Part shown: positions 18,195 to 28,381 of the stretch, in pieces | How positions within the stretch are numbered: position 1 is the first letter of the stretch | Layout of the letters: each line of letters begins with the position of its first letter | NCBI RefSeq assembly: GCF_031326345.1 | Contig: NZ_CP133671.1 | Location: 248,001-312,000 of the forward strand | Direction: 5' to 3' | Length of the DNA stretch: 64,000 nt | From: Aureispira sp. CCB-E | GTDB taxonomy: Bacteria > Bacteroidota > Bacteroidia > Chitinophagales > Saprospiraceae | Program-made: the position numbers and the translations under genes | Notes under the pieces: generated by a model | Told to the model about the DNA's origin: nothing | Seen by the model: the letters and a program-made list of their open reading frames with translations, nothing else | The model's database searches: none

Positions 18195-21100
18195 TTGGCA
18201 AAGAAGGAAAATAAACATATCATTGAAACTCAAATCATCAACCTCGAAGTTTTTGGGATGGATGATGAGAAAGAAATTAATCAATTGCAACAAAATTTTC
18301 TATACTTCTTCAAAGAACGTATAGGAAAAGCACTAAATGACATTTTTGATAAACTGGCTCCTCCTGGTGTTCACATTCAAATCGATGAACTTGAGTTGGA
18401 CTTGGGCTCTATCAACTATAAAGAACCTGCTGATTTGGAACGGGCTATTGCCACCAAAATAAACAGCATCATCGAAAAAGCTCTTAAGGAAAAAATGCAC
18501 CAAATGCGGGCGCAAAGTAGTACGGTTAGTGGTGGTCGCAAACAAAAGTTTTCTAAAGAAAACTTATTGGAGTTCTTTTTGCAAAAGGGCTATTATCCTT
18601 CTTGGGCAAGCCCTGAAAACGGTACTATTAGCGATATTTTCGATGACTTAACTAGCCGCAATGCAAGAACTTTTGTACAGCGAATTTTTCAGTTGCGCAA
18701 AGATAAAAAAGTCCGAGAAAGGTTGTACCAACAATTTTCTGTCAAACAATTGCAATTGCTTTTTGATTTAATTTATAAAAACAATACCGCTCTTGCCAAA
18801 AAACAGATAGAAACCTTAAAAAAACGCTTGGGGAATGCATCTGAAAAAGCCATTATTAGTGCTGCTATTAACTATGCCTTGGATCGCAGCACATCAACGG
18901 GAACGGTTCAATACAATGAACGATCATTTACTCAGCAGGTAATTGAGGAAGTACAAAACCGAAAACTACCTAGCAAACAAAAAACAAGGGTTCGAGCTGG
19001 ATTTGAAACACAACATCAAGACATTCAAATCCTTGAATATTTTCTAGAATTTGGCGCCATTCCAGATTGGGCAGATGTTGATTCTCAAAAATCACTTCAA
19101 GAACTTTTTGAGACACTCCTAGAGCATCAATTGGTTCCAATACAGCGAATGATTGAGCGCCTCATTGAGCAGCCCAATTCGATGCGCCGATTGATTTTTC
19201 AGTTTCCTTCTGATCAAATATTAGAACTGCTCACCCCAACTCCTAAAGAGAACATACAGTTTATTGCAAATACCATCAATGACTTTAAATTTCTAACTTC
19301 TTCTCGCCAAAATGTCAAAAAAACCATTACTAATTCAAAGGTAAAAGAAGTCGTTCTAACAGAAGTTTTAGAGTATTTTTTTCTACAAAAGAAGCATAAG
19401 TTTGTCAAAAAAACATTTATAAAATCCGTTTTAGAAACATTCTCTACGGTTACTCAAACAGACTATACAACTCTAGTCAAAGAAAGCTATAAAAATGTTC
19501 GTAGAAAGAAGAAAGCAACAGCCATTCGTTCTACGTTAGAAGAGTTAGACAAAAATGTGCAAACCAAATTAGATAAAGAACGTAAGGAACTACGCTTAGC
19601 CAAAAAAGAATATCAACAGTTAGAACGGACGTTAAGAAAACTTATTGACAAACAAACGAAAGGTACCCTGTCGGATAATGAGGCAAAAGAGCTCAAAACA
19701 CTAACAAAAAGCATTCAACAGCTCGAGAAAAACATGGAAGAGCTAAGAGATATAGATATGCCTTTGGAAATTGAGGTCTTACTAAAACAACGTTTGTCTC
19801 TAAAAAATCAACTAAACATTGCCAAAGACCACGAAAAAGCCAAACTCGAAAAGCGTCTGAACAATACAGAAAAAGAATTTGCCAAACTACAGGATGTCTT
19901 AAAAAAAGAGGTTGCGGCGTTGTTGGCTGATCAACAAAAATTGCACACAGAAGTGCATGGCGTTGCCAAATACAGAATAAAACAAACCAACAACCGAATG
20001 AGAAGGCACCATCGTGCCATCAATAATGTATTGCAACAACTCAATTTAGATAAAAAAGATATCGAACTCTTTTTGGCGGATATTAACCGTGCCTTGCGTA
20101 GCCCTATTACCTCCGAAGAAAAGCAGCAATTGCGCTTACAAAGAGCTGCCTTACAAAAAGAGTATGTTCAACTAGAAGCTTATATTAAAGATTTAGAGGA
20201 ACAAGCCAAAGCGCTCGATACGGCTCTAAAAGATACATTGGATGTACTAGAAGGCAATACAGTAGAACCCGACAAAATAGAACCGACAGGAACTTCAAAA
20301 TTAGATGCCTTGGTTTTTATGCTCAAATATGGCTCTACACCTTGGTGGGCAGAGGATTTACCTAGGCAATCTATCGAAGAATTATTTTTAGAATTTGCCA
20401 AACAAGATCCTATAAAATTGCAACGTACTCTTCAAAATATTGGTAAATACCCTGTTGTTTGGGAACGTATTATCAATCAGCTTTCTACTGCTGCTATTCG
20501 ATCTGTTATCGAAATGCTATATCCAACTGCAAAAAAAACGATCTTTGACCAAGCTAGTTTATTATTTACGTTACATTACTCGCAAGGTTTTGAAAAATTA
20601 AAAAATACGGATAGCAAAAAATTTCAGTGGGGTATTATTTTAGAATATTTGCTCAGCAACAAGCAACCGTTTAGCGCTCAAGATTTTAATAAGGAAATTT
20701 TTTTACAGACTGCTCGTTTTTATAACCTATCTCCCACTAAACTAATTGAATATAGTAGCAATATTATTCAAAATAATGGAAATCAAGATAGCGATTGGTT
20801 TGAATGGAATCAGGCCTTGGTTGAGGATAAAAAAGTGATCGCTTTAGAGCGGGAACAAATCCTACAGGAACAAGAACAACAACTAAAAGAAGAGGGAATT
20901 TATCTCAACGATACGCAAAAGTTAGAGCTATTGGTAGAGTTTCTCTCGACGGGCAGGATCACCAAAAGAGCCAAAGAGTACAAATATGATTTGCCTGAAA
21001 AGTTTGAAATGTTGCTTTTGGAACAAATTCAAAATAATAGACAAGATACAGGCTATGTCATTTTTAACCTCTTGCGCCTGTCTAATGCTCGGCATTTTAT

Positions 21101-23267
21101 TATTAATGAAATGCCAGAAGCCATCTTTTGGGAAATTATTCACCTTATTCGTCCCAAAGCGTTGTTGCCTGTACAACGGCACTTCAAAGATTTTGAACGG
21201 GTGTTTGGCGACTCTAAATTAGGGCTAGAAAAAGATGTCCTATTCAACCATTTGTTGGCACAGCAACAGGCTAATTTTGATACCATAGATTATGTAAAAG
21301 CCATCTTGCTAGCCAAGCATCAGGCTTCGGGTAGATCCCCCCTTGCTATTTTGTCTGAATGGAAACGAAAGGTTAAAAAGTTAAGTAACCCTAGTAGTTC
21401 TTGGCTTGTCTCTATTCTAATGTTAGAAGTTGACAGTTTAAAAATGGAACAAAAACAGGCAACGGATATGGAGGTTTTAGTCAATTTAAATGAGCAAATT
21501 AATTTTGTTTCTAAAGAATATACCGAGACCTCTGCTCAGTTAATTGATGTATTATCTGAAGAAATGGCAGAAGCACAGGGCATTCCAGAAAAGAAATATA
21601 CCTTACCAGAATTAAATCAACTGATTGAAAAACATCGTCAAGATTTAAAAGAATTAGAGGAGAGTCGTCAAGATGAAGATGCATTCAAAGCATTGGAGAA
21701 AAAGCGAAAAATTGCCCAACATATCGCTCAACTCAAGTTACTAGCCCAGCTTCGTCCTCCATTATTAAGAAAAGTAGAGCGTCAAATTGCAGTGTTGAAA
21801 ACTGAATTGGCAGCAACTGAAAAATTGGTTAAAGAAAAAGCTGCGAAAAGCAAGTTAGAAGCAAAATTGCCCGCTCCTCCCGTTTTTAAAGCCTCTTTGA
21901 TTGAACGTCAAATTGAGCTCTTGGAACTGTTGCAAAAAGAAGCTCCAGATGCTTTAAGTTTACTTCCTGATTTATTGGATGATTTAGGAGATAGTTTGCC
22001 AGATCATTTGTCCTTTTTCCAAGATTTAGAACGTATTGCTCAAAGTATAAGTGCTACGCTCTACCGATCAACGCTAATTCAGCTTTTGGAACAGGCAAAA
22101 CCTCAAGTCATTTCTTTGGAAAAACTGAAACAGTCAGTTGATTTGGACCAACAACAAAAAGCTTTGTTGGATGATATTGACCAAACAGCTCCTATCGAAC
22201 TTTGGCGGAGATGGGATGCCTTGGAAACTCATTATAAGAAAAACCCAACTCTACTTACCCCTGCTAGAAAAGCATTACAGCAACAGATCAAAAGTACCAT
22301 TCAACGAAAAGATCAACAAAACTTGCGTTCGTATGCTACCTTGCTCAAAACTGCGCAAGATCGCCTAAAAAGACGCCTGCAGAAGGCTGCCAAATTAGAA
22401 GAATTAAAAGAAATAGCAGAGGAAATAGAAGTCCTATGGGAACAGCAAAAGTTTCAAGTCGATGAGATGTACGAGGTGGCAAGAGATGAAAAAACACGCC
22501 AAGATTTTAAACAATTAAGAACTAATATTGATGCCATCTTTACAGAATTACAAAATGATCGCATTCTGCGTTCGAACAATCTAATAGATGAAGATTTTCA
22601 ACTGCTCAAAGCTCAAGAAGCAGAACAGACAGCACAACTAAAAGAACTAGAGCAAGAAAAAGAGTTTATCATTGAGGACGTTATCAGAAAAGAAACTCCT
22701 ATTGAGAAAAAGGAAAAAAAGAAACGAGTTCCAACACCTCCTGCTCCTGCGCCAATTAAAGAAGCCTTGCAAGTCTATAACGCAGGGATGGTATTGCTCT
22801 GGCCTTTTGTTGCCCGATTGTTTGATATGCTGGGTTATGTCAAAGACAAAAAATTTGTAGATGAAGAAGCGCAATATAAAGCCATTCACATTTTGCAATA
22901 TTTAGTAACTGGCAAAACAGAAGCTCCTGAAAATGAACTTGTCTTAAATAAAATATTCTGTAATTTCCCTATAAGCGATCCGGTTCCATTTAGGGTTGAA
23001 TTTGATCCCAAAGAACTACAAGCAGCAGAAAGTTTATTGGGTGGTGTTATCAAAAATTGGGCTAAAATGAAAAACATGACTCCCAACTCTTTGAGAGGCT
23101 CCTTTTTGATTCGTCAAGGCTCTATTCGAGAAGAAGAAGATAAATGGTTGTTAGAGGTTGAAAAACAAACCTTTGATATCTTGTTAAAAAGTCTTCCTTG
23201 GAGCTTTTCCTTTATTCGTTTCTCTTGGTTAGAAAAATCATTGAGTGTAGAGTGGAAATTGATGTAA
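18195..23267 (+). CDS. Contractile injection system tape-measure protein
   Basis: A 1690-residue protein that sets tube length in extracellular contractile injection systems. The N-terminus has KHIIETQIINLEV and VHIQIDELELDLGSI, the conserved start of this family. A motif of the form LxxFLxxGxxPxWA occurs three times (about residues 123, 279 and 703). Residues about 470-700, 1090-1210 and 1390-1510 are long Lys/Glu/Gln-rich coiled coils. The C-terminus (about 1520-1690) begins NAGMVLLWPFVARLFDMLGY and contains ILQYLVTGK and LNKIFCNFPI, a strong family hallmark. No in-frame ATG precedes the conserved start, so a TTG at 18195 is used; the first ATG (18258) would cut into the domain. It is separated from its ATPase by a toxin-antitoxin pair. 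Confidence 0.88.
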   Translation: MAKKENKHIIETQIINLEVFGMDDEKEINQLQQNFLYFFKERIGKALNDIFDKLAPPGVHIQIDELELDLGSINYKEPADLERAIATKINSIIEKALKEKMHQMRAQSSTVSGGRKQKFSKENLLEFFLQKGYYPSWASPENGTISDIFDDLTSRNARTFVQRIFQLRKDKKVRERLYQQFSVKQLQLLFDLIYKNNTALAKKQIETLKKRLGNASEKAIISAAINYALDRSTSTGTVQYNERSFTQQVIEEVQNRKLPSKQKTRVRAGFETQHQDIQILEYFLEFGAIPDWADVDSQKSLQELFETLLEHQLVPIQRMIERLIEQPNSMRRLIFQFPSDQILELLTPTPKENIQFIANTINDFKFLTSSRQNVKKTITNSKVKEVVLTEVLEYFFLQKKHKFVKKTFIKSVLETFSTVTQTDYTTLVKESYKNVRRKKKATAIRSTLEELDKNVQTKLDKERKELRLAKKEYQQLERTLRKLIDKQTKGTLSDNEAKELKTLTKSIQQLEKNMEELRDIDMPLEIEVLLKQRLSLKNQLNIAKDHEKAKLEKRLNNTEKEFAKLQDVLKKEVAALLADQQKLHTEVHGVAKYRIKQTNNRMRRHHRAINNVLQQLNLDKKDIELFLADINRALRSPITSEEKQQLRLQRAALQKEYVQLEAYIKDLEEQAKALDTALKDTLDVLEGNTVEPDKIEPTGTSKLDALVFMLKYGSTPWWAEDLPRQSIEELFLEFAKQDPIKLQRTLQNIGKYPVVWERIINQLSTAAIRSVIEMLYPTAKKTIFDQASLLFTLHYSQGFEKLKNTDSKKFQWGIILEYLLSNKQPFSAQDFNKEIFLQTARFYNLSPTKLIEYSSNIIQNNGNQDSDWFEWNQALVEDKKVIALEREQILQEQEQQLKEEGIYLNDTQKLELLVEFLSTGRITKRAKEYKYDLPEKFEMLLLEQIQNNRQDTGYVIFNLLRLSNARHFIINEMPEAIFWEIIHLIRPKALLPVQRHFKDFERVFGDSKLGLEKDVLFNHLLAQQQANFDTIDYVKAILLAKHQASGRSPLAILSEWKRKVKKLSNPSSSWLVSILMLEVDSLKMEQKQATDMEVLVNLNEQINFVSKEYTETSAQLIDVLSEEMAEAQGIPEKKYTLPELNQLIEKHRQDLKELEESRQDEDAFKALEKKRKIAQHIAQLKLLAQLRPPLLRKVERQIAVLKTELAATEKLVKEKAAKSKLEAKLPAPPVFKASLIERQIELLELLQKEAPDALSLLPDLLDDLGDSLPDHLSFFQDLERIAQSISATLYRSTLIQLLEQAKPQVISLEKLKQSVDLDQQQKALLDDIDQTAPIELWRRWDALETHYKKNPTLLTPARKALQQQIKSTIQRKDQQNLRSYATLLKTAQDRLKRRLQKAAKLEELKEIAEEIEVLWEQQKFQVDEMYEVARDEKTRQDFKQLRTNIDAIFTELQNDRILRSNNLIDEDFQLLKAQEAEQTAQLKELEQEKEFIIEDVIRKETPIEKKEKKKRVPTPPAPAPIKEALQVYNAGMVLLWPFVARLFDMLGYVKDKKFVDEEAQYKAIHILQYLVTGKTEAPENELVLNKIFCNFPISDPVPFRVEFDPKELQAAESLLGGVIKNWAKMKNMTPNSLRGSFLIRQGSIREEEDKWLLEVEKQTFDILLKSLPWSFSFIRFSWLEKSLSVEWKLM

Positions 23268-23305
23268 TCAAATAGACATAAGAACAGACAATACCTAAGC
23301 AATGA

Positions 23306-23337
23306 AGCACTGTGGACCTACCACAGTGCTTTTTTTA
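23306..23337 (+). terminator. Intrinsic terminator after the tape-measure gene
   Basis: AGCACTGTGG (23306-23315) pairs perfectly with CCACAGTGCT (23321-23330), followed by a T-run. The stop codon of the convergent minus-strand lipoprotein lies in the loop, so the hairpin is shared with the end of that gene. Confidence 0.8.
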
Positions 23338-23707
23338 TTTCTACAACGTTAATCTTTTTTTGCTCACGCATGTAACGAACAGCTAAGTGCATTTCTGGAG
23401 TCATCAAATCGGCAACGGCTTGTTCTACTTCAAACTCTAAAATAACTTCCATCTCATTCTCTATCTGAACAATCGCTGGGCTATCACTAGAAGGAGCATC
23501 TATATTGACAACTCGACCATGAAATACTTGCAGTTCTTTGTCTATAATTGTTTCAAGAGGGGCTTGATACAAAATTAACTCCTGCATAGCTCTAGTTTGA
23601 TTTATAAGACTTTGAGCATCTAAATCATAAAATACTTCAGGGACTTGTTGCTGTTGGCATCCTGTGATTATAAATAGTAATAATAACAAGCCGTAGATTT
23701 GTTTCAT
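23318..23707 (-). CDS. Small lipoprotein of unknown function
   Basis: About 129 residues from the ATG complementary to 23705-23707: MKQIYGLLLLLFIITGC gives a clear lipoprotein signal with Cys17 lipidated; an upstream ATG would add eight residues. The mature protein starts QQQQVPEVFYDLDAQSLINQ and contains alternating acidic and hydrophobic stretches (IVQIENEMEVILEFEVEQAVADLM) ending VVEIKKALW. It is convergent with the tape-measure gene and shares its terminator hairpin. No family was recognised. Confidence 0.6.
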   Translation of the reverse strand: MKQIYGLLLLLFIITGCQQQQVPEVFYDLDAQSLINQTRAMQELILYQAPLETIIDKELQVFHGRVVNIDAPSSDSPAIVQIENEMEVILEFEVEQAVADLMTPEMHLAVRYMREQKKINVVEIKKALW

Positions 23708-24065
23708 AAGCGAATCGAACTTTTCTGACAATTAAAAATGGGTATAATATTGTTGTTAATGGGTGCTACTCAATTTTTTTAGACAATTTTTAGACAAACT
23801 ATTATAACGTATTTTAAGTACATTTGCTAAGGGAATTTATCCTGTCAACAATAGAAATTCTCTTATTTCCAAGATTTTTCACACAACACAATAAATTAAT
23901 AATAATATTACATTTAACAAATAAATAACATTTTCCGTGATTGTAGAACTCTAATTTATCTAAAAAAAAGGAACTATTCCTTCTTTTTTGCTGTTTCACG
24001 CACTTTAACACCTCTCCCTATAGCTATTTACCAAAATTTAGAGATCATTTTAATACAAATTTATC
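23708..24065. other. A+T-rich gap before the ABC exporter genes
   Basis: This 358-base stretch holds a small perfect hairpin, AAGGAA-cta-TTCCTT near 23968-23982, flanked by an A-run and a T-run. That could act as a terminator in either direction. I see no credible gene; an open minus-strand frame here has no protein-like features. Confidence 0.35.
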
Positions 24066-25961
24066 ATGCAAAAATTTTACCAACTTTGGGCAGTCTTAGA
24101 CAAATGGAAGACCGGGTACTTGATTGCAGGATTGCTTTTAACCTTCTCTTCATTGGTAAGAATGTTAGAACCTAAGGTTATACAAATAGCCGTAGATGGC
24201 GTCATAAAATTTTTCGATCCATCTACCACAAACAATGAACCAGACTGGTTGGTTGGTCTTTTTTATAAGGTATTACCAACAATACAATCTGATAATTTGA
24301 CTTGGGTTTTATTCTGTATTGGTATTTTATTGGTTGGTATTGTCAGTATTAAAGCGATTACTTGGTTTATTGCCAACATATTAGTTGCTAGCAGTACAGA
24401 AAAGGCCATTAAAAATTTTAGAGATAAGTTGTTTGCACACATACAAACGTTATCACTCTCCCAAATGAGTAAAATACCTACAGGAGAATTGATTCAACGC
24501 TGTACGGGTGATGTTGGAACCATACAAAAATTCATTGGAACTCAAATATCTGAATTAATTCGGTTGTTGGCTATTGCCATTGGTGCCTTTGTGATGATGT
24601 GGTTGGTTCATCCAACTTATGCACTTATTTCTGTCGTTTTATTTATCCCTATCATCCTCACTTCTTACTTTTTCTTCAAGAAGGAACAATCGGTTTGGGA
24701 AGAACACGAAAATGAACAAGACAAACTAACGGCTATCATCCAGGAGAATTTATCTGGCATTCGAGTAGTCAAAGCATTTGCAGAGGAAACCAATGAAACG
24801 ATTCGCTTTGCAGCACAAAACAAAGCTAAACGAAGTATTGGTGTTCGACATATCGATTTGCACATGGTCTTTTGGCCTCTATCAGATTGGTTGGTTAACA
24901 TTCAAATCGCTTTGTCTCTTTTTGCAGGAGGGTATTATTCCTTATTAGGTGAGATTACAATTGGTGAGTACGCCAGCTTTTTCACCTATGCTATTATGGT
25001 AACTTGGCCCATGCGAAACCTTGGAAGAATTGTTTCTCAATTGGGTATGGCTGGGGTAGCTATGGAGAGAATTACTCAGATATTACATGCAGATGTTGAA
25101 GAGTATCATGCTTCTCCAACATCAACTCCTGTAGAATCTTTAGGAAAAATAGAATTTAAAAATGTTTGGTTTGCCTATCCTCAAAGTAGTCCTGCGTCAG
25201 AAAAAGAATTGACTAATGCTGCTTCTAGGCAATGGGCTTTAAAGGATGTTAGTTTTGAAATTAATCATGGAGAGACCTTAGCTATAATGGGACCAACTGG
25301 AGCTGGAAAATCTACCTTGATTGCACTATTACTACGATTTTACGAACCAAACAAAGGAAGTATTTGGCTCAACGACAAACCTTTAGAGAGCTATGACAAG
25401 CTATTTTTGAGACAACAATTGGGTGTTGTTTTACAAAAACCATTTTTATTTTCTACTAGTATTTATGCCAATATTGCTTATGCTCGAAATGATTTGCATG
25501 GAGATTTGAAACTATTATCCCAAGATGCTGTATCTGATAACATAATTGAACAAGTGGCTACCGATGCTTGTGTGACTGATTTTATTGATAAAATGAGTGC
25601 AGGATACGATACGTTGGTTGGAGAGAAGGGAGTTACGTTATCTGGTGGTCAAAAACAGCGGGTTGCTCTAGCTAGAACACTACTGAGTAATCCTCAAATT
25701 TTAATTTTAGATGATGCTACTTCTGCCGTTGATACAGAAACAGAATTTAAAATACAAGAAGCTTTAAATAAGAGGATGAAAGATAAAACAACGCTCATCA
25801 TTTCGCATCGATTAACGTCTGTACAACATGCTGATAAAATTCTAATCTTAAAAGAAGGACAAGTTTTAGAATTTGGCAATCATCAAACCCTATTACAAAA
25901 CAATCTTTTTTACAAAGAGGTATTCGATATTCAATCTAGTATCGAAGCGTCTATTGAGTAA
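24066..25961 (+). CDS. ABC exporter half-transporter, degenerate-site subunit
   Basis: A 631-residue type I exporter half: about six membrane helices (residues 15-330) followed by a nucleotide-binding domain with Walker A GPTGAGKST (about 409), signature LSGGQ (about 525), Walker B ILILDDATSAVD (about 545-556) and H-loop ISHRLTS. The residue after the Walker B Asp is Asp rather than the catalytic Glu, so its own ATP site is probably weak or inactive. The partner downstream has the Glu but a non-canonical signature (LSMGE), which faces this site in the dimer. The two therefore fit a heterodimeric exporter with one degenerate and one active site. Substrates of such pumps include lipids, drugs and peptides; none can be assigned. 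Confidence 0.85.
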   Translation: MQKFYQLWAVLDKWKTGYLIAGLLLTFSSLVRMLEPKVIQIAVDGVIKFFDPSTTNNEPDWLVGLFYKVLPTIQSDNLTWVLFCIGILLVGIVSIKAITWFIANILVASSTEKAIKNFRDKLFAHIQTLSLSQMSKIPTGELIQRCTGDVGTIQKFIGTQISELIRLLAIAIGAFVMMWLVHPTYALISVVLFIPIILTSYFFFKKEQSVWEEHENEQDKLTAIIQENLSGIRVVKAFAEETNETIRFAAQNKAKRSIGVRHIDLHMVFWPLSDWLVNIQIALSLFAGGYYSLLGEITIGEYASFFTYAIMVTWPMRNLGRIVSQLGMAGVAMERITQILHADVEEYHASPTSTPVESLGKIEFKNVWFAYPQSSPASEKELTNAASRQWALKDVSFEINHGETLAIMGPTGAGKSTLIALLLRFYEPNKGSIWLNDKPLESYDKLFLRQQLGVVLQKPFLFSTSIYANIAYARNDLHGDLKLLSQDAVSDNIIEQVATDACVTDFIDKMSAGYDTLVGEKGVTLSGGQKQRVALARTLLSNPQILILDDATSAVDTETEFKIQEALNKRMKDKTTLIISHRLTSVQHADKILILKEGQVLEFGNHQTLLQNNLFYKEVFDIQSSIEASIE

Positions 25962-25983
25962 TTTTTCTAAGGTCAATATTATC

Positions 25984-27813
25984 ATGAAAACGACAAAATT
26001 AGTTGATCAAAAATTTGACAACAAGAGAGCCCTACTCCCCTTCTTGAAAAGGATTGGTCGATATGCGTGGAAATACCCACGTTGGGTATTGGGCTTACTT
26101 TTTTGGGTAATGGTTGTCGCTGTTGCCGATGCCTTATTTCCATTATTACTAAAAGTAACTATTGACGATGCCATTACACCTCAATTAGAAGCCATAAAAC
26201 TAGCACAAGACCAAGGCTTAACCTATGATTTAGATTTTTATTTAATTTATTATTACACAGGGCTATTTTTATTGGTTGGCATCGTACAGGCTATAGGAGT
26301 TTATTTGTTTATTCGGTATGCTGGGCGTATTCAAGAATACGTTATGCACGACCTGCGTAAAGATATGTTTGATCGTCTACAAAAATTATCTTTCTCTTTT
26401 TATGATCGTTCGGCTTCTGGTTGGTTGCTGACACGTTTAACGTCAGATACAGATCGGGTTGCGGAAGTTATTTCTTGGGGGTTGCTAGAAGCCTTTTGGG
26501 GAGTCTCAATGATTTCTTTCTGTTTAGTGGTGCTATTTTTTTACAGTTGGAAATTAGGGTTAATCGTAGCCCTTTCCATTCCTTTTATGTTACTTATTTC
26601 TGTAAAAATAAGAATGCTTGTTTTGGAATATTCTAGAGCTTCTAGAAAAATAAACAGTGAATTAACGGCTACCTTTTCGGAGCATATTAATGGGATTGTT
26701 GTTAACAAAAGCACGGCACAAGAAAAACGAGTTAGTCGAGAATTTCAAGTCCTTAGTGGTAGAATGCAACGAGCCTCCTACCGAGCATCATACTATACTG
26801 CCATGTATATTCCATTGGTTATTTTAACGGGTTCGTTTGCTGCCGCATTTGTTGTTTACTTTGGTGGAAAAATGGTACTTGCTGTCCCCGCAATTATTAC
26901 TGTTGGAACTTTGGTTGCTGCCTTGGATTATGCCACTAAAATTTTTATTCCAATTGTAGATATTTCCATGTTTTACGCACGGGCACAAAGTTCCTTGTCA
27001 GCAGGAGAGCGTATTTTTTCACTTATTGATGAACCTTTAGACATCAAAGACAGCCCTACTGCTACAGACTTTGAGGCTATTCAAGGTAGTATACAGTTTG
27101 ATCAAGTAGACTTTTATTACAATCCAGAACAAGCTATTTTAAGTAATTTTAACCTAAATATCAAAGCTGGCGAATCTATTGCATTGGTGGGTGCGACAGG
27201 AGAAGGAAAATCGACTATTGCTAATTTAGTCGCTCGATTTTATGAACCCAAAGCAGGAAAACTCAAAATTGATGGCATCGACTATACCACAAAAACATTA
27301 AAAAGCTTAAGAAAACAGTTGGGGATGGTTTTGCAAACGCCTCATTTGTTTATTGGAACAATTCGAGACAATATTCGCTATGCTAAAAAGGAGGCAACCG
27401 ATGCCGAAATTATTCAAACGTTGGATTTGATTGGAGCAACTTATTTTATGGATCGATTGGATGAAGAAGTAGGGGAAGAAGGCGAAAACTTGTCCATGGG
27501 CGAAAAACAATTGATTTCTTTTGCTAGAGCAATTTTGCCCAACCCAAAGATTTTGATCATGGATGAAGCTACTTCATCTATTGATACGATTACAGAAGCA
27601 AAAATTCAACAGAGTATTCAACAGATGTTGGAGAATAGAACAGCGATTATTATAGCACATCGCCTATCTACCATAAAAAACTGTGATCGCATTCTTGTTA
27701 TCCAAAAAGGAACGATCCTTGAAGACGGCAATCATCAAACTCTAATGTCAAAAAAGGGCAAATACTATGATCTGTATACCAAACAATTGCGTTCAGAACA
27801 AATTCTTTCTTAG
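25984..27813 (+). CDS. ABC exporter half-transporter, catalytic subunit
   Basis: 609 residues from the ATG at 25984, 22 bases after the upstream half; the frame is open further upstream but that part lies inside the first gene in another frame. It has six membrane helices (about 35-320), Walker A GATGEGKST (about 403), signature LSMGE (about 503), Walker B ILIMDEATSSID with the catalytic Glu, and H-loop IAHRLST. Its Walker motifs pair with the canonical LSGGQ of the upstream protein to make the functional ATP site. Tandem arrangement and complementary defects support an obligate heterodimer at the inner membrane. Confidence 0.85.
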   Translation: MKTTKLVDQKFDNKRALLPFLKRIGRYAWKYPRWVLGLLFWVMVVAVADALFPLLLKVTIDDAITPQLEAIKLAQDQGLTYDLDFYLIYYYTGLFLLVGIVQAIGVYLFIRYAGRIQEYVMHDLRKDMFDRLQKLSFSFYDRSASGWLLTRLTSDTDRVAEVISWGLLEAFWGVSMISFCLVVLFFYSWKLGLIVALSIPFMLLISVKIRMLVLEYSRASRKINSELTATFSEHINGIVVNKSTAQEKRVSREFQVLSGRMQRASYRASYYTAMYIPLVILTGSFAAAFVVYFGGKMVLAVPAIITVGTLVAALDYATKIFIPIVDISMFYARAQSSLSAGERIFSLIDEPLDIKDSPTATDFEAIQGSIQFDQVDFYYNPEQAILSNFNLNIKAGESIALVGATGEGKSTIANLVARFYEPKAGKLKIDGIDYTTKTLKSLRKQLGMVLQTPHLFIGTIRDNIRYAKKEATDAEIIQTLDLIGATYFMDRLDEEVGEEGENLSMGEKQLISFARAILPNPKILIMDEATSSIDTITEAKIQQSIQQMLENRTAIIIAHRLSTIKNCDRILVIQKGTILEDGNHQTLMSKKGKYYDLYTKQLRSEQILS

Positions 27814-27832
27814 TTGATAGTTGTTTGGTATA

Positions 27833-28324
27833 CTACCGATTCCTAAACGCTTTTTGAAGATCTTCAATTTCTAATTGATAGTCATATTGAAGATCTTCAT
27901 GAAGTTTGGTGACAATTTTTTCAACCATCTTAACTTGCTGAAAATAAATATTTTTGAGAATACTACTGCGTTTTAGAGAAGGGGTCATTCGAACCAATTC
28001 ATGACAAAAAAATAAACGAATGTCCGCTTCGGTTGTCTTTTTTTTAGAATAACGAATATACTTGATGCACATCCGTAGTATTTTTCGAACACTTTTTTTG
28101 ATATAATAAAAGCTCTTTCTATCGATGTTGCCAAATGCTTCTACAACCTCTTTTTTTACTTTCTCTATATAAGCATCTTCATTATCCGCTTCAAATAACA
28201 GATACGTGAGCAACTCTTTGTTCTCTTTTTTGAACTTTGCCAAATGCAAACATAGTTGGAGTAACTCTTGAGGTTTTCTTTCACTTAATTCTGCCCTAAG
28301 TTCTTTAACTGTAGCTGTTTTCAT
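27833..28324 (-). CDS. Conserved-looking helical protein of unknown function
   Basis: A 163-residue, highly basic and helical protein: MKTATVKELRAELSERKPQELLQLC, a KFKKENKELLTYLLFEADNED segment, and later IKKSVRKILRMCIKYIRYSKKKTTE. No membrane segment or signal is seen, so it should be cytoplasmic. It resembles short Bacteroidota proteins that I cannot name; the ELRAELSER-KP motif at the start may be diagnostic. It is convergent with the ABC exporter genes (19-base gap) and sits downstream of another small gene on the same strand. Confidence 0.6.
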   Translation of the reverse strand: MKTATVKELRAELSERKPQELLQLCLHLAKFKKENKELLTYLLFEADNEDAYIEKVKKEVVEAFGNIDRKSFYYIKKSVRKILRMCIKYIRYSKKKTTEADIRLFFCHELVRMTPSLKRSSILKNIYFQQVKMVEKIVTKLHEDLQYDYQLEIEDLQKAFRNR

Positions 28325-28381
28325 AGAAAAATGGTAATATGTATGGACATCTATATGCTTTCCTATCTAATCTATACTTCC

